Positions 25,771 to 35,779 of a stretch of 64,000 nt of DNA are shown here, in pieces. The notes under the pieces were generated by a model. It did no database searches and was not told the origin of the DNA. It saw only the letters and a list, made by a program, of their open reading frames with translations. The translations under genes were made by a program, and so were the position numbers. Numbering within the stretch: position 1 is the stretch's first letter; every line of letters starts with the position of its first letter. Origin of the DNA: Brenneria populi. Its GTDB lineage: Bacteria; Pseudomonadota; Gammaproteobacteria; Enterobacterales; Enterobacteriaceae. Where the stretch lies: assembly GCF_036016195.1 (NCBI RefSeq), contig NZ_JAYWTM010000004.1:124001-188000 (forward strand). The letters are read 5' to 3'.

Positions 25771-25843
25771 AGTAATAAACCGCAGATATTAAAAATAAAA
25801 TGGAATTATGCTGCATCAGGCGTTTTCCCTGATGCACATTAAA

Positions 25844-26701
25844 TCAGTCCAGCTTCGCCACAATGACAGTTAGCGCCTGGCGCCAATCAGACAGAACAAC
25901 TTCTAACGCTGATATTTTACCGCAGTTCAGCACAGAATAGAGTGGGCGGGCTGCAGGAGTAGGATACTGTTCCGTAGTAATCGCCTTAACTACCGGGGCT
26001 TTCTCTAATTTTTCTAATCTTACCGCATTATAAAAAATAGCTTCGGCAAATTCACACCAAGAAACTTCCTTATCACCACAGAAGTGATAAACACCGCCAT
26101 CAGCATTCTGCTTCAATAAATCAATAATCGCCTGAGCAATATCCCCTGCGTAAGTCGGGCAACCACGCTGGTCGGCAACAATGCCTAACTCATCTCGATC
26201 TTTTGCTAAACGCAGCATGGTTTTCACAAAGTTATTGCCATATTCGCTGAATACCCAAGCCGTACGAATGATAATAGCGTCAGGCAGAACGTGAGAAACG
26301 GCAATCTCGCCGTCCAGTTTGGTCTTGCCATACACACCCAGCGGGTTGGTTTTGTCGGTTTCTACATAAGGAACCGTAGCGTTGCCGTCAAAAACATAAT
26401 CCGTCGATACATGAACCAGACGCGCGCCAACCTCCTTAGCAGCCCGCGCCAGATTTTCCGGGCCGGTTTTATTCACCAATGCCGCCAGTTCCGGTTCGCT
26501 TTCCGCTTTATCCACCGCGGTGTACGCAGCCGCATTGACAATAGCATCCGGTTGAAACTCTGTTACTGCCGCCAATACCTTCTTATAATCGGTGATATTC
26601 AGATCGGCGGTGTCCGTCGCCCATACCTGCCAGCCGGCGGGCAGTCTATCCTGGAAACAGCGGCCAAGCTGGCCGTTTGCGCCCGTCAGTAAAATTTTCA
26701 T
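25844..26701 (-). CDS. rfbD: dTDP-4-dehydrorhamnose reductase
   Basis: Product of 285 aa. Starts MKILLTGANGQLGRCFQDRL (SDR dinucleotide fold); VNAAAYTAVDKAE, VHVSTDYVFDG and Y-x-x-x-K in YGKTKLDGE hold the active residues. Last step of dTDP-L-rhamnose synthesis. Overlaps rfbC by four bases. GC content is higher than that of the flanking wzx/GT genes, so the rfb block looks like a separate module. Confidence 0.96.
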   Translation of the reverse strand: MKILLTGANGQLGRCFQDRLPAGWQVWATDTADLNITDYKKVLAAVTEFQPDAIVNAAAYTAVDKAESEPELAALVNKTGPENLARAAKEVGARLVHVSTDYVFDGNATVPYVETDKTNPLGVYGKTKLDGEIAVSHVLPDAIIIRTAWVFSEYGNNFVKTMLRLAKDRDELGIVADQRGCPTYAGDIAQAIIDLLKQNADGGVYHFCGDKEVSWCEFAEAIFYNAVRLEKLEKAPVVKAITTEQYPTPAARPLYSVLNCGKISALEVVLSDWRQALTVIVAKLD

Positions 26702-27234
26702 ACCGCCAGCTCCTTAAATCGTTTACCTAACTTGTCTTTTTCAGAAAGCAGAGGCTCGGTTACAGGCCATTCGATACCGACGTCCGGATCGTTCCACAGC
26801 AGGCAGCCTTCATTTGCCGGGTTGTAATAATCTGTGCATTTATATTCAAAATCAGCCACGTCAGACAACACAACAAAACCGTGCGCCAGGCCAGGCGGGA
26901 TCCAGAATTGGGTTTTATTCTCTTCTGAAAGGATCACCCCTTCCCAGGCGCCGTAAGTTGGCGAGCCAGGACGAATATCAACAGCGACATCAAAGACTTC
27001 ACCGCGAACGACCCGCACCAGTTTTCCTTGCGGATTTGATCTCTGGAAATGCAGCCCGCGCAATACGCCTTTAGATGAGCGGGAGTGGTTATCCTGTACA
27101 AAATCCAGATCGATATTCAGCATCTCCTGATAACGTCGTTTTTCAAACGTTTCCAAGAAAAATCCTCTTGCATCGCCAAAAACCTTCGGCTGAACGATTT
27201 TCACGCCCTCAATACGGGTATCCTTAACCTGCAT
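26698..27234 (-). CDS. rfbC: dTDP-4-dehydrorhamnose 3,5-epimerase
   Basis: Product of 178 aa from the ATG at 27232-27234, which has GGGGAGAAATA before it; an in-frame TTG 15 bases upstream lies inside that ribosome site. RmlC cupin: GFFLETFEKRRYQEM, catalytic His in VQDNHSRSSKGVLRGLHFQ, IPPGLAHGFVVLSD and the C-terminal Tyr region CTDYYNPANEG. One base separates it from the rfbA stop. Confidence 0.96.
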   Translation of the reverse strand: MQVKDTRIEGVKIVQPKVFGDARGFFLETFEKRRYQEMLNIDLDFVQDNHSRSSKGVLRGLHFQRSNPQGKLVRVVRGEVFDVAVDIRPGSPTYGAWEGVILSEENKTQFWIPPGLAHGFVVLSDVADFEYKCTDYYNPANEGCLLWNDPDVGIEWPVTEPLLSEKDKLGKRFKELAV

Positions 27235-27235
27235 C

Positions 27236-28105
27236 TTATTTCTCCCCAATCAAACGGGCCAAATATTGCCCATAATTCGTTTTACTCAAGGCTTTCGCCT
27301 CTTCAGCCACTTGTTCTTTGCTCAACCACCCCTTGCGGAAAGCGATCTCTTCCAGACAGGCAACTTTAAACCCTTGGCGTTTTTCGATAGTGTGAACAAA
27401 CTGCGATGCTTCCATCAGGCTGTCATGCGTGCCGGTATCCAGCCAGGCAAAACCACGTCCTAACTGTTCGACATTCAGCAAACCTTTCTCCAGATACATT
27501 TCGTTCAGCGTGGTAATTTCAAGCTCGCCGCGCGCGGAAGGTTTTACCTGTTTAGCCATATCGACGATCCGATCGTCGTAGAAATAGAGGCCGGTTACCG
27601 CCCAGTTGGATTTAGGCTTCAGCGGTTTCTCTTCCAGAGAGATCGCCCGATTATTTTTATCGAATTCAACCACGCCAAAACGCTCGGCATCTATCACCTG
27701 ATAGCCGAATACCGTAGCGCCTTCCGTGCGCGCCGATGCGGCTTCCAGTTTTTGACCGAAGCTTTGACCAAAATAGATATTATCCCCCAGCACCAGGGCA
27801 CAGCGCTCGCCGTTAATAAACTCTTCGCCAATAAGGAACGCCTGCGCCAGGCCGTCCGGGCTGGGCTGAATAGCGTAGCTGAAATTGACGCCGAACCGGC
27901 TGCCGTCGCCCAAAAGTCGTTTAAATGAAGGCATATCTTCCGGCGTGGAGATAATCAGAATATCTCTGATACCGGCCAGCATCAGAACGGAGATGGGATA
28001 ATACACCATCGGTTTATCATAAATCGGCAACAACTGTTTAGACACGCCGCGGGTAATAGGATGCAAACGCGTTCCGGAACCACCTGCCAATACAATACCT
28101 TTCAT
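27236..28105 (-). CDS. rfbA: Glucose-1-phosphate thymidylyltransferase
   Basis: Product of 289 aa. MKGIVLAGGSGTRLHPITRG carries the nucleotidyltransferase loop GGSGTRL; QPSPDGLAQAFLIGEEF and VLGDNIYFGQ bind sugar and metal. Ends ARLIGEK. First step of dTDP-rhamnose synthesis from glucose 1-phosphate and dTTP. Nineteen bases after rfbB. Confidence 0.97.
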   Translation of the reverse strand: MKGIVLAGGSGTRLHPITRGVSKQLLPIYDKPMVYYPISVLMLAGIRDILIISTPEDMPSFKRLLGDGSRFGVNFSYAIQPSPDGLAQAFLIGEEFINGERCALVLGDNIYFGQSFGQKLEAASARTEGATVFGYQVIDAERFGVVEFDKNNRAISLEEKPLKPKSNWAVTGLYFYDDRIVDMAKQVKPSARGELEITTLNEMYLEKGLLNVEQLGRGFAWLDTGTHDSLMEASQFVHTIEKRQGFKVACLEEIAFRKGWLSKEQVAEEAKALSKTNYGQYLARLIGEK

Positions 28106-28124
28106 ATTCTTTATCTCTCCTAAA

Positions 28125-29189
28125 TTAACGCGTTAGCCCCAGACGTTCACCGGCATAGGAACCATCTTTAACACGGCGCCACCATTGCTCGTTCACCAAA
28201 TACCATTCCACCGTTTTGCGAATGCCGCTTTCAAACGTCTCCTGCGGTTTCCAGCCTAATTCGCGGTATATTTTTGACGCATCAATGGCATAACGCATAT
28301 CGTGACCGGGACGATCGGTAACATAAGTAATCAGATCCTCATATTTACCAATGCCAGCGGGCCGGTTTGGCACCATTTCATCCAGCAGCCGGCAAATAGT
28401 CTGCACCACTTCGATATTTTTGCGCTCATTATGCCCGCCGATATTGTAGGTTTCCCCAACAACGCCTTCAGTGACCACTTTGTACAAAGCACGGGCGTGA
28501 TCCTCCACATACAGCCAATCGCGAATCTGAGCACCATCGCCATATACCGGCAGCGGTTTACCTTCCAGCGCATTGAGAATAATTAACGGGATCAATTTTT
28601 CCGGGAAGTGATAAGGACCATAGTTGTTCGAGCAATTGGTCACAATGGTCGGCAAGCCATAGGTGCGCAGCCAGGCGCGGACCAGATGATCGCTGGAAGC
28701 CTTAGACGCGGAATAAGGGCTGCTGGGGGAATACGGGGTAGTTTCGGTAAAGAGATCGTCCGTACCATGAAGATCGCCATACACTTCATCGGTGGAGATA
28801 TGATGGAAGCGAAATGCTTTTTTGGCATTATCGTCCAATGAATTCCAATACTGACGCGTAGCCTCCAATAGCGTATAGGTGCCAACGATATTGGTTTCAA
28901 TAAATGCGGCCGGGCCGTCAATGGAACGGTCAACATGGCTTTCCGCCGCCAGATGCATCACCGCGTCAGGTTTAAAGGCATTAAAAATACGCTCTAACTC
29001 TTTACGATCGCAAATATTTACCTGTTCAAATTTAAAACGCGCGTTATTTGCAATCGGTTTTAATGATTCAAGATTGCCGGCATAGGTCAGGCTATCGACT
29101 ATCAGAATTTCATCCGTCGTATCATTAATAATATGGCGGGCAACCGCAGACCCAATAAACCCGGCACCACCGGTAACGATAATTTTCAT
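28125..29189 (-). CDS. rfbB: dTDP-glucose 4,6-dehydratase
   Basis: Product of 354 aa. MKIIVTGGAGFIGSAVARHI is the NAD motif; STDEVYGDL and YSASKASSDHLVR contain the Thr-Asp-Glu and Tyr-x-x-x-Lys catalytic sets; LIPLIILNALEGKPLPVYGD is conserved. Second step of dTDP-rhamnose synthesis. Order rfbB-A-C-D in transcription. Confidence 0.97.
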   Translation of the reverse strand: MKIIVTGGAGFIGSAVARHIINDTTDEILIVDSLTYAGNLESLKPIANNARFKFEQVNICDRKELERIFNAFKPDAVMHLAAESHVDRSIDGPAAFIETNIVGTYTLLEATRQYWNSLDDNAKKAFRFHHISTDEVYGDLHGTDDLFTETTPYSPSSPYSASKASSDHLVRAWLRTYGLPTIVTNCSNNYGPYHFPEKLIPLIILNALEGKPLPVYGDGAQIRDWLYVEDHARALYKVVTEGVVGETYNIGGHNERKNIEVVQTICRLLDEMVPNRPAGIGKYEDLITYVTDRPGHDMRYAIDASKIYRELGWKPQETFESGIRKTVEWYLVNEQWWRRVKDGSYAGERLGLTR

Positions 29190-29426
29190 TTTCTATTATC
29201 TCATTTTTAATAATGGCTGATAAAAAGAAACTACTCTGATAGCAACTAGTTATATATCAGAATCATAGTTTAGTTTAACTAAGGCTAATATTGGAAAGCA
29301 TATATAACAAGCAATTATTCAAAACAATAAATTCAAAGCCATCTTTAAAAAACGCCTTAAAAAATCACCTTTATAAATAAAAAACATCTCATAATAATTA
29401 ATAAATCGGTATCTCATTATTAATTA
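29190..29426. other. AT-rich gap between manB and rfbB
   Basis: 237 bases without a gene. Composition changes sharply here, from AT-rich manB to GC-richer rfbB. No terminator-type hairpin with a U-tract was found. Confidence 0.35.
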
Positions 29427-30806
29427 TTATTCCATGCGTAATAATGTCAGAATTTCATTAGTCTTTTCTTTCATTAGTACAACATCAAATCGCGACTCAA
29501 CATTCAAACGGACCACGGGCTCTGTATTGGAACTGCGTAAATTAAAACGCCAATCTGTATATTCCACACTGATCCCATCAGTATAATCAACTGCTAGTGC
29601 TCCAGATTCATACTTATTCAACACACGGGCTATCGCTTCTTTCGGTTTTTTCAAGGAACTATTGATTTCACCGGAGGCTGGATAGGCTAGCATACGATCA
29701 TGAACTAACTGTCCAAGTGTCTGTCCCTTAATACATAACAACTCAGCAACCAATAACCATGGGATCATACCACTATCACAGTATGCAAAATCACGAAAAT
29801 AGTGGTGAGCACTCATTTCCCCACCGTATATTGCATCTTCTTTACGCATACGTTCTTTGATAAAAGCGTGACCAGTTTTAGACATAATAGGAATACCACC
29901 AGCCTTAGTCACAATATCAATCGTGTTCCAACTCAATCTAGGATCGTGAATAATGTAAGAGTTTGGATATTTCTCCAAAAAAGCTTCAGCCAATAATCCG
30001 ACAATATAATAACCTTCAATGAAATTACCCTTTTCATCAAACAAAAAGCAGCGATCAAAATCTCCGTCGAATGCAATTCCCATATCAGCTCCATGCTTGA
30101 GAACCGCATCTGTAGTATCCTGGCGACACTCTGGTAGAAGTGGGTTAGGAATTCCATTGGGAAAATGTCCGTCCGGTTGATGATGTAGCTTAATAAATTC
30201 AACAGGCACGCCAGCCAATCTGAAACGAGCCTCAATAGCATCTATCACATGACCCGCAGCGCCGTTCCCTGAATTCAGTACTAATTTAAGCTGGCGATTA
30301 AATTTTTGGAAATTGATGTAACTAAGCAATTTGTCGATATAAGCATCCAATACAGTGATTTTTTTATATGCCCCACGCTTACCTATTTCTACTTCCGTAA
30401 AATTATTTTCTTCTGCTAAGCGTTGAATATCACGTAATCCAGTGTCACCACTAATTGGTTTAGATTCCTCACAAACCAACTTCATTCCATTATAATCTAT
30501 TGGATTATGGCTAGCAGTTACTTCAATTCCGCCATCAGCATTTAAATAAGAAGTAGCAAAATAGATCTCCTCAGTACCAGATAAACCAATATCCAGCACA
30601 TCAGTACCAGCATCTTGAAGACCATTTGCCAACGATAATTTCAATGCATCACTGGTAAGACGGACGTCTCCACCCAACACAATATTTTTAGGCTTTAAAT
30701 ACTCTCCGTAAGCCCTTCCGATACGGTAAGCAATATCTTCATTCAACTCTGCTCCTAATTTTCCACGAATATCATACGCTTTAAAGCAAGTTAGTTTTTC
30801 TGACAT
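29427..30806 (-). CDS. manB: Phosphomannomutase (CpsG/ManB)
   Basis: Product of 459 aa from the ATG at 30804-30806, which is preceded by AGGGATAATTAAG. CFKAYDIRGKLGAELNE at the start, the phosphoserine loop GGIEVTASHNPIDYNGMKL (Ser near residue 98), metal loop DGDFDRCF, sugar loop GGEMSAHHYF and phosphate loop RSSNTEP. Converts mannose 6-phosphate to mannose 1-phosphate. Follows manC by 16 bases. Confidence 0.96.
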   Translation of the reverse strand: MSEKLTCFKAYDIRGKLGAELNEDIAYRIGRAYGEYLKPKNIVLGGDVRLTSDALKLSLANGLQDAGTDVLDIGLSGTEEIYFATSYLNADGGIEVTASHNPIDYNGMKLVCEESKPISGDTGLRDIQRLAEENNFTEVEIGKRGAYKKITVLDAYIDKLLSYINFQKFNRQLKLVLNSGNGAAGHVIDAIEARFRLAGVPVEFIKLHHQPDGHFPNGIPNPLLPECRQDTTDAVLKHGADMGIAFDGDFDRCFLFDEKGNFIEGYYIVGLLAEAFLEKYPNSYIIHDPRLSWNTIDIVTKAGGIPIMSKTGHAFIKERMRKEDAIYGGEMSAHHYFRDFAYCDSGMIPWLLVAELLCIKGQTLGQLVHDRMLAYPASGEINSSLKKPKEAIARVLNKYESGALAVDYTDGISVEYTDWRFNLRSSNTEPVVRLNVESRFDVVLMKEKTNEILTLLRME

Positions 30807-30822
30807 CTTAATTATCCCTAAA

Positions 30823-32244
30823 TTAACAATTGCCATAATGGTCTTTTATACGAATAATATCGTCTTCACCTAAATAGGAACCAGATTGAATTTCCAGTAA
30901 CTCTAACGGAATTTTTCCAGGGTTCTCCAACATGTGAATGGAACCTATTGGAATAAATGTCGATTGATTTTCTGTCAGCAAGTAGGTTTTATCATTTAAA
31001 GTAACCTGTGCCGTTCCAGCAAGGACTACCCAATGTTCAGCACGGTGATGATGCATTTGCAAAGAGAATCTACCACCCGGTTTTACAGTAACCCGGTTGA
31101 CATGGTAACGAGGTGTTTTAACGACCTTATCATTACGCCCCCATGGGCGGTAAGATTCGCGATGAAGTCGACATTCACAACGATCATTTTCTTTTAGATA
31201 CTCTACAACCTTTTTTACATCTTGAACCTGGGATTTATCAATCACCAATACTGCATCCTTAGTATTGATGATTACTAAATTTTTTACCCCTACCGCAGCT
31301 ACTAATTTTTCATCGGTATTAATGTAGCAATCTGATGAATTATACGTAAACACATCACCGGTTAGAACATTACCATTGAAATCTTTATCATTCACATCCC
31401 ACAGAGCAGACCAAGACCCAACATCATTCCAACCCGCATTAAGAGGAACCACAACGGCTTCTGTGGTCTTCTCCATAACCGCATAATCCACAGACTCATC
31501 AGGACAAGCAATAAACGCTTCCTTATCAACACGAATAAAATTTTCTAACGCATCAGGTTGCTGAGCAGAAATAGCCTGCTGGCAAGAACGAAGGATATCC
31601 GGACGGAAAGTTGACAGTTCATCAAGAAAACGACTGGCGCGAAACAAAAACATACCGCTATTCCAGTAGTACTCACCACGTTCCAAATACGATCGTGCCG
31701 TTGCTAAATTAGGTTTCTCAACAAAGCGTTGAACCCGAAAAGCAGAGACATCTATAGCATCAATCTCCTCACCACGCTGAATATAGCCATAACCTGTTTC
31801 CGGTCCTGTTGCCACAATTCCAAATGTCACTAATTTTCCCTGTTCCGCAAAAGGAATAGCATTCTGAATAGCTTGATGAAATATGGTAGTATTTTCTATT
31901 ACATGGTCCGCAGCCAATATGAGTAGAAGGGGATCCTCCCCATTCGCTATAGCATTTAATGCGGCAAGCGCAATAGCTGGCGCTGTATTACGTCCGACTG
32001 GTTCAAGAATTATATTATTTGATAATTGGTCAATCTGCCTCAGTTGTTCAGCGACCAAAAAACGATGCTGTTCATTACAAATAACTAGAGATCTACTAAC
32101 TTCAAGGCCGATTAGACGGGAAATAGTTTCCTGAAGCATAGACTGCTCACCATGTAGACGTAAGAATTGCTTAGGATAAAGCTCTCTTGACATGGGCCAT
32201 AAACGGCTACCAGTACCACCAGCCATAATTACAGGAAGGATCAT
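30823..32244 (-). CDS. manC: Mannose-1-phosphate guanylyltransferase/mannose-6-phosphate isomerase
   Basis: Product of 473 aa. ILPVIMAGGTGSRLWPMSRE holds the pyrophosphorylase loop; FVEKPNLATA the sugar-binding FVEKP; the last 110 residues form the cupin isomerase domain (SLQMHHHRAEHWVVLAGTAQ). Makes GDP-mannose. No gmd/fcl genes follow, so mannose itself rather than fucose is the expected sugar. Confidence 0.96.
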   Translation of the reverse strand: MILPVIMAGGTGSRLWPMSRELYPKQFLRLHGEQSMLQETISRLIGLEVSRSLVICNEQHRFLVAEQLRQIDQLSNNIILEPVGRNTAPAIALAALNAIANGEDPLLLILAADHVIENTTIFHQAIQNAIPFAEQGKLVTFGIVATGPETGYGYIQRGEEIDAIDVSAFRVQRFVEKPNLATARSYLERGEYYWNSGMFLFRASRFLDELSTFRPDILRSCQQAISAQQPDALENFIRVDKEAFIACPDESVDYAVMEKTTEAVVVPLNAGWNDVGSWSALWDVNDKDFNGNVLTGDVFTYNSSDCYINTDEKLVAAVGVKNLVIINTKDAVLVIDKSQVQDVKKVVEYLKENDRCECRLHRESYRPWGRNDKVVKTPRYHVNRVTVKPGGRFSLQMHHHRAEHWVVLAGTAQVTLNDKTYLLTENQSTFIPIGSIHMLENPGKIPLELLEIQSGSYLGEDDIIRIKDHYGNC

Positions 32245-32415
32245 AGTATCTCTCTTATATTAATAATTAATGCAATAATCTTGGTTTTAATAAATTCTAT
32301 TTAAAAATTCAATAAGGATTTTATATATTAGAAAATATTAATATAGTTATGAGAAGCCGCTTTATATAAGTTAAACACATTTTAAAAAAAATATAAAATA
32401 ATCACAGGAGTGAAT

Positions 32416-33279
32416 TTATGATTTATCTGAAGCTATTTTTATATTATTACATCTAGGATGCATTCCTGACATTAATATCTTAAACATTATAAAAACTTCT
32501 TTATATCTAAATAACACAATTCTTTTAAAAAACATTTTTATAAAAAATATAAAAGAAGATAGAAAACTTTCCGGATAACTCCGTAAAGTAATAACATTAT
32601 CAATAAGTCTTTCTATCCGACGGAATTCAGAAGGTTTTTCTTCTAGACTAGACATACTATGAGATATAATGTTTGCTATTTGAATATTTATATGACACCC
32701 ATTGTTTTTAATTAACTTTATTCTTCTGAACAAGCTAACGTCTACACCATATAAAGCATAGCGCTCATCAAATAAGGCGATATTATAATGACAGAACTTA
32801 TCAATTAGAGATCTATATATAATCAATCCTGAACCAATAGTGTAAATAAAATCATTATCATCATACATACCTTCCTTATCTAATAAGCACCCTCTTCTTT
32901 TGGGATACATTACTGTACCAGATATCGATTTTATTATGGGGACTCTAATATCAACATCATCATTATGAACATAATTTAGATAATCTATAGGCACAGTAGT
33001 ATCATCATCAAAAATAACATATCGTGAGTATAGATTACTTTTCAGAAAATCATTATAAATATAGCTTAAAGGCCTATTATTAAGATCTTCTATAATAACC
33101 AAATGGCTAAAATTACTTTTTAATTTATTCAAAAAAACACTATCTTTCTTAATCGATGATGGACCATTATTAAATATGGTCAGTGTAGTACTGATATTAG
33201 CTAAGTTAATAAGAGAATTTAAAGTCGTTGAATCATCACATTCTTTTGAATATAAAACCACTAAAATGTTAGTTTTCAT
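32416..33279 (-). CDS. Glycosyltransferase, GT2-like
   Basis: Product of 287 aa, very AT-rich. TNILVVLYSKECDDSTTLNS at the start fits the GT-A first strand; metal motif DDD in YVIFDDDTTVP at about residue 92; FDERYALYGVDVSLFRRIK corresponds to the acceptor or catalytic ED-x-D type region of GT2. The C-terminal part is rich in hydrophobic and basic residues (FIFFIKMFFKRIVLFRYKE) and may lie on the membrane. Donor sugar cannot be told. Upstream gap of about 200 bases to the GT4 gene. Confidence 0.72.
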   Translation of the reverse strand: MKTNILVVLYSKECDDSTTLNSLINLANISTTLTIFNNGPSSIKKDSVFLNKLKSNFSHLVIIEDLNNRPLSYIYNDFLKSNLYSRYVIFDDDTTVPIDYLNYVHNDDVDIRVPIIKSISGTVMYPKRRGCLLDKEGMYDDNDFIYTIGSGLIIYRSLIDKFCHYNIALFDERYALYGVDVSLFRRIKLIKNNGCHINIQIANIISHSMSSLEEKPSEFRRIERLIDNVITLRSYPESFLSSFIFFIKMFFKRIVLFRYKEVFIMFKILMSGMHPRCNNIKIASDKS

Positions 33280-33476
33280 AGTAACAAACCATTGTTAATT
33301 TAATATAATATGAAGATATTTTTGTGTTTTTATAAAAATTTTTTATTTGTAAGACTATTCAGTTTTTAAATTGTGAACGTTGTAACACCACTATTATTTC
33401 AATATGTGTCGATTAAGATATATAGTTCTATGTTATTTTAATAAAAAATAAATTTTAAAGTAAAATTAAATTATTT

Positions 33477-34631
33477 TTACATCGAGCTAAAATAAGCATC
33501 TATATATTTATTAGCGATATTTTTTTCATCGAAAATTCCTTTTTCCATTTCTGTCACAGGCATAGCACCTATATCCAAAAATTTTGTAAAATCTTCTTCT
33601 ATATTCGCTGTAAGATATATATTTGGTAATATTCTAGATAGTTCGGTTATCCCACCAACAGGAGTTGAGATCACTATTTTTCCAGACAATACACATTCTA
33701 CAACGACTCTTCCAAATGGTTCATTCCACTTAATAGGAAGAATAACAATATCCGTCATTTCCAAAAAATTTTCCAGCGAAATATAGCCTAATAAATCAAC
33801 TCCTGTTTTTTTTGCATTAATATATATTTCGCTATTCTCCCCCATAAAATCTCCAGCAGCTATGAATTTATATTTATCATTATCCTTTAAACTCTTAGCC
33901 ATATGACAAAAAACATCAAATCCTTTTTCTTTTGTAAGTCGACCAATAAAACCAATTCGTCGTTTACATACATCGTTCTCATGCACTAACTTATTTTTTA
34001 TTACAGGTATTACAGAATTATAAATTGTTTTGCTTTCAGCTTTTATAAAAAAATTATTTCTTAAATGAATATTTCTTATGAAATCACTTATTCCAACAAA
34101 TACATCTACATTTTTACTGGCTAGTTTTTTTGGGAAATTAATAAGATTAACTAAAAAAGAGCCATCATCTACTATTTTCCCATTTTTAAATAAAGTACTA
34201 TTAGGATGTATTAAATAGTAATCTCTAGTCGTATGTACTACTTTTTTATTGTATCGCTTCGATGCACTCCAAACAGAAACAGACCAGCCAGCAAGATTAT
34301 TTGTATGTATTACATCCGGGTTAAACGTCTTAATTTCATTAAGAGCAATAAAATATGACTTTATATTAAAACAGTCTAAAATATGCCAAGCTAATTTTTT
34401 TATTAAATTTACTTTAATATTACCGAATGGCCAATAAATATTAGGTATTGGGTAATATTGACAGTGAACACCATTAACATTATTATTTGATATATTTGGA
34501 TCATTTACTAATGAAACAACTTTTACTTCATGTCCCATTTCCACCAAGGTCTCTGCCAGTAATTGAACTGATACTTCTGCTCCACCAAGCTTTTGAGGAT
34601 AATAAAGCGTGTTAAAAATTAATATTTTCAT
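33477..34631 (-). CDS. Glycosyltransferase family 4
   Basis: Product of 384 aa. GT-B fold: NTLYYPQKLGGAEVSVQLLA near the start, RRIGFIGRLTKEKGFDVFCH at about 226-245, and the donor-binding EPFGRVVVECVLSGKIVIST (E-x7-E type) at about 325. GDP-mannose or UDP-sugar donors are usual. Very AT-rich. Seven bases follow the stop of the next GT gene upstream. Confidence 0.88.
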   Translation of the reverse strand: MKILIFNTLYYPQKLGGAEVSVQLLAETLVEMGHEVKVVSLVNDPNISNNNVNGVHCQYYPIPNIYWPFGNIKVNLIKKLAWHILDCFNIKSYFIALNEIKTFNPDVIHTNNLAGWSVSVWSASKRYNKKVVHTTRDYYLIHPNSTLFKNGKIVDDGSFLVNLINFPKKLASKNVDVFVGISDFIRNIHLRNNFFIKAESKTIYNSVIPVIKNKLVHENDVCKRRIGFIGRLTKEKGFDVFCHMAKSLKDNDKYKFIAAGDFMGENSEIYINAKKTGVDLLGYISLENFLEMTDIVILPIKWNEPFGRVVVECVLSGKIVISTPVGGITELSRILPNIYLTANIEEDFTKFLDIGAMPVTEMEKGIFDEKNIANKYIDAYFSSM

Positions 34632-34637
34632 ATTTTT

Positions 34638-35723
34638 CTATTTTAGAAGTTTTATTGTTTCTTGAGAAAATAATCTCGCATCATCAACCACATATAAGTG
34701 ATTATCACTATCAATAATACCCTCAGCACCAACAGATGTTGATACTACCGGTATTTTAGCTGCTAGTGCTTCAATTACTTTTATTTTAATCCCAGCACCA
34801 TATCTCAATGGTACTATTGCCACTTGTGCTTTTTCGAAAAAACATTTTGGAGATTCAACAAATCCTGTAACAACTACAGACTCACAAGCTAAAGATTTTA
34901 TAGTTTCAGATGGTGAAGTTCCGACCACATATAATTTAGCATTGTTAATTTCTTTTTTTATTAAAGGGAATATTTCGTTAACAAACCATATAACAGCATC
35001 TTCATTTTCTTTTCTATTCATAGCCCCCCAAAATAGCATAGATCCTTTTTCTATATTATCTCTATCTATTTCGCTAAAAGATTTATCAACCACGGGGTAG
35101 TCTATGAATATTTTTTCTCTATCAACATTCACATTTATATCTAGCAACTCTTTGTCTTTGGAATTTAGCACTATTATTTTACCAAGACCTTTTAATTTTT
35201 TTTCCCATTTCTTTATTAGAACAAACTGCGTATAGTAAAAAGCTTTTGAAATAATCCCCTTTGCATTCTCGAAGCCTCTTTCAATAGATTGAGAAATAAC
35301 ATCATGAACAACTAGAGTTGTTTTATCATACAGATATGAAGGTATATTTTGAATACCTTGTTCATATTCGACATGAATTTTTGCATCAGGAATTTCATTA
35401 AGTATATTTTTTATTACATTTTTCATTACAGAATCCGTTCTGATTCCGACTCCAACAGGCAACAACGGATTTTTTATAAAATTTTTTAATCGTCTAGTAT
35501 TATTTATTTTAATTAAGTTAATAGAGGCACAATTTTTAAATCTTTCATTATTTAAGTAATTTAACTCTTTCTCATTAGCAAAGGACACCAAATGCACTCT
35601 GTTTCCAGCTAATATCATTTGATTCAATCTATGATAAGCTAGCTTTTGCCCTGCTTCAGGTATATTTGGCTCTGGTAAATACATAGATATAAAAATAATA
35701 TCATTATAATTTATTTTACTCAT
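34638..35723 (-). CDS. Glycosyltransferase family 4/1 (GT-B fold)
   Basis: Product of 361 aa if started at the ATG at 35721-35723 (AAAGGTTATTCC before it). N-terminal part YLPEPNIPEAGQKLAYHRL is an acceptor-domain start; C-terminal part has SMLFWGAMNRKENEDAVIWF, LYVVGTSPSE and VPLRYGAGIKIKVIEALAA, which is the GT4 donor site (GxGxKxKxxEALA). Often a UDP-sugar or GDP-mannose transferase in EPS clusters. Confidence 0.85.
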   Translation of the reverse strand: MSKINYNDIIFISMYLPEPNIPEAGQKLAYHRLNQMILAGNRVHLVSFANEKELNYLNNERFKNCASINLIKINNTRRLKNFIKNPLLPVGVGIRTDSVMKNVIKNILNEIPDAKIHVEYEQGIQNIPSYLYDKTTLVVHDVISQSIERGFENAKGIISKAFYYTQFVLIKKWEKKLKGLGKIIVLNSKDKELLDINVNVDREKIFIDYPVVDKSFSEIDRDNIEKGSMLFWGAMNRKENEDAVIWFVNEIFPLIKKEINNAKLYVVGTSPSETIKSLACESVVVTGFVESPKCFFEKAQVAIVPLRYGAGIKIKVIEALAAKIPVVSTSVGAEGIIDSDNHLYVVDDARLFSQETIKLLK

Positions 35724-35779
35724 GGAATAACCTTTAAACATATTAAAAAATCAGATGACCTTATTATTAAATATAATAT

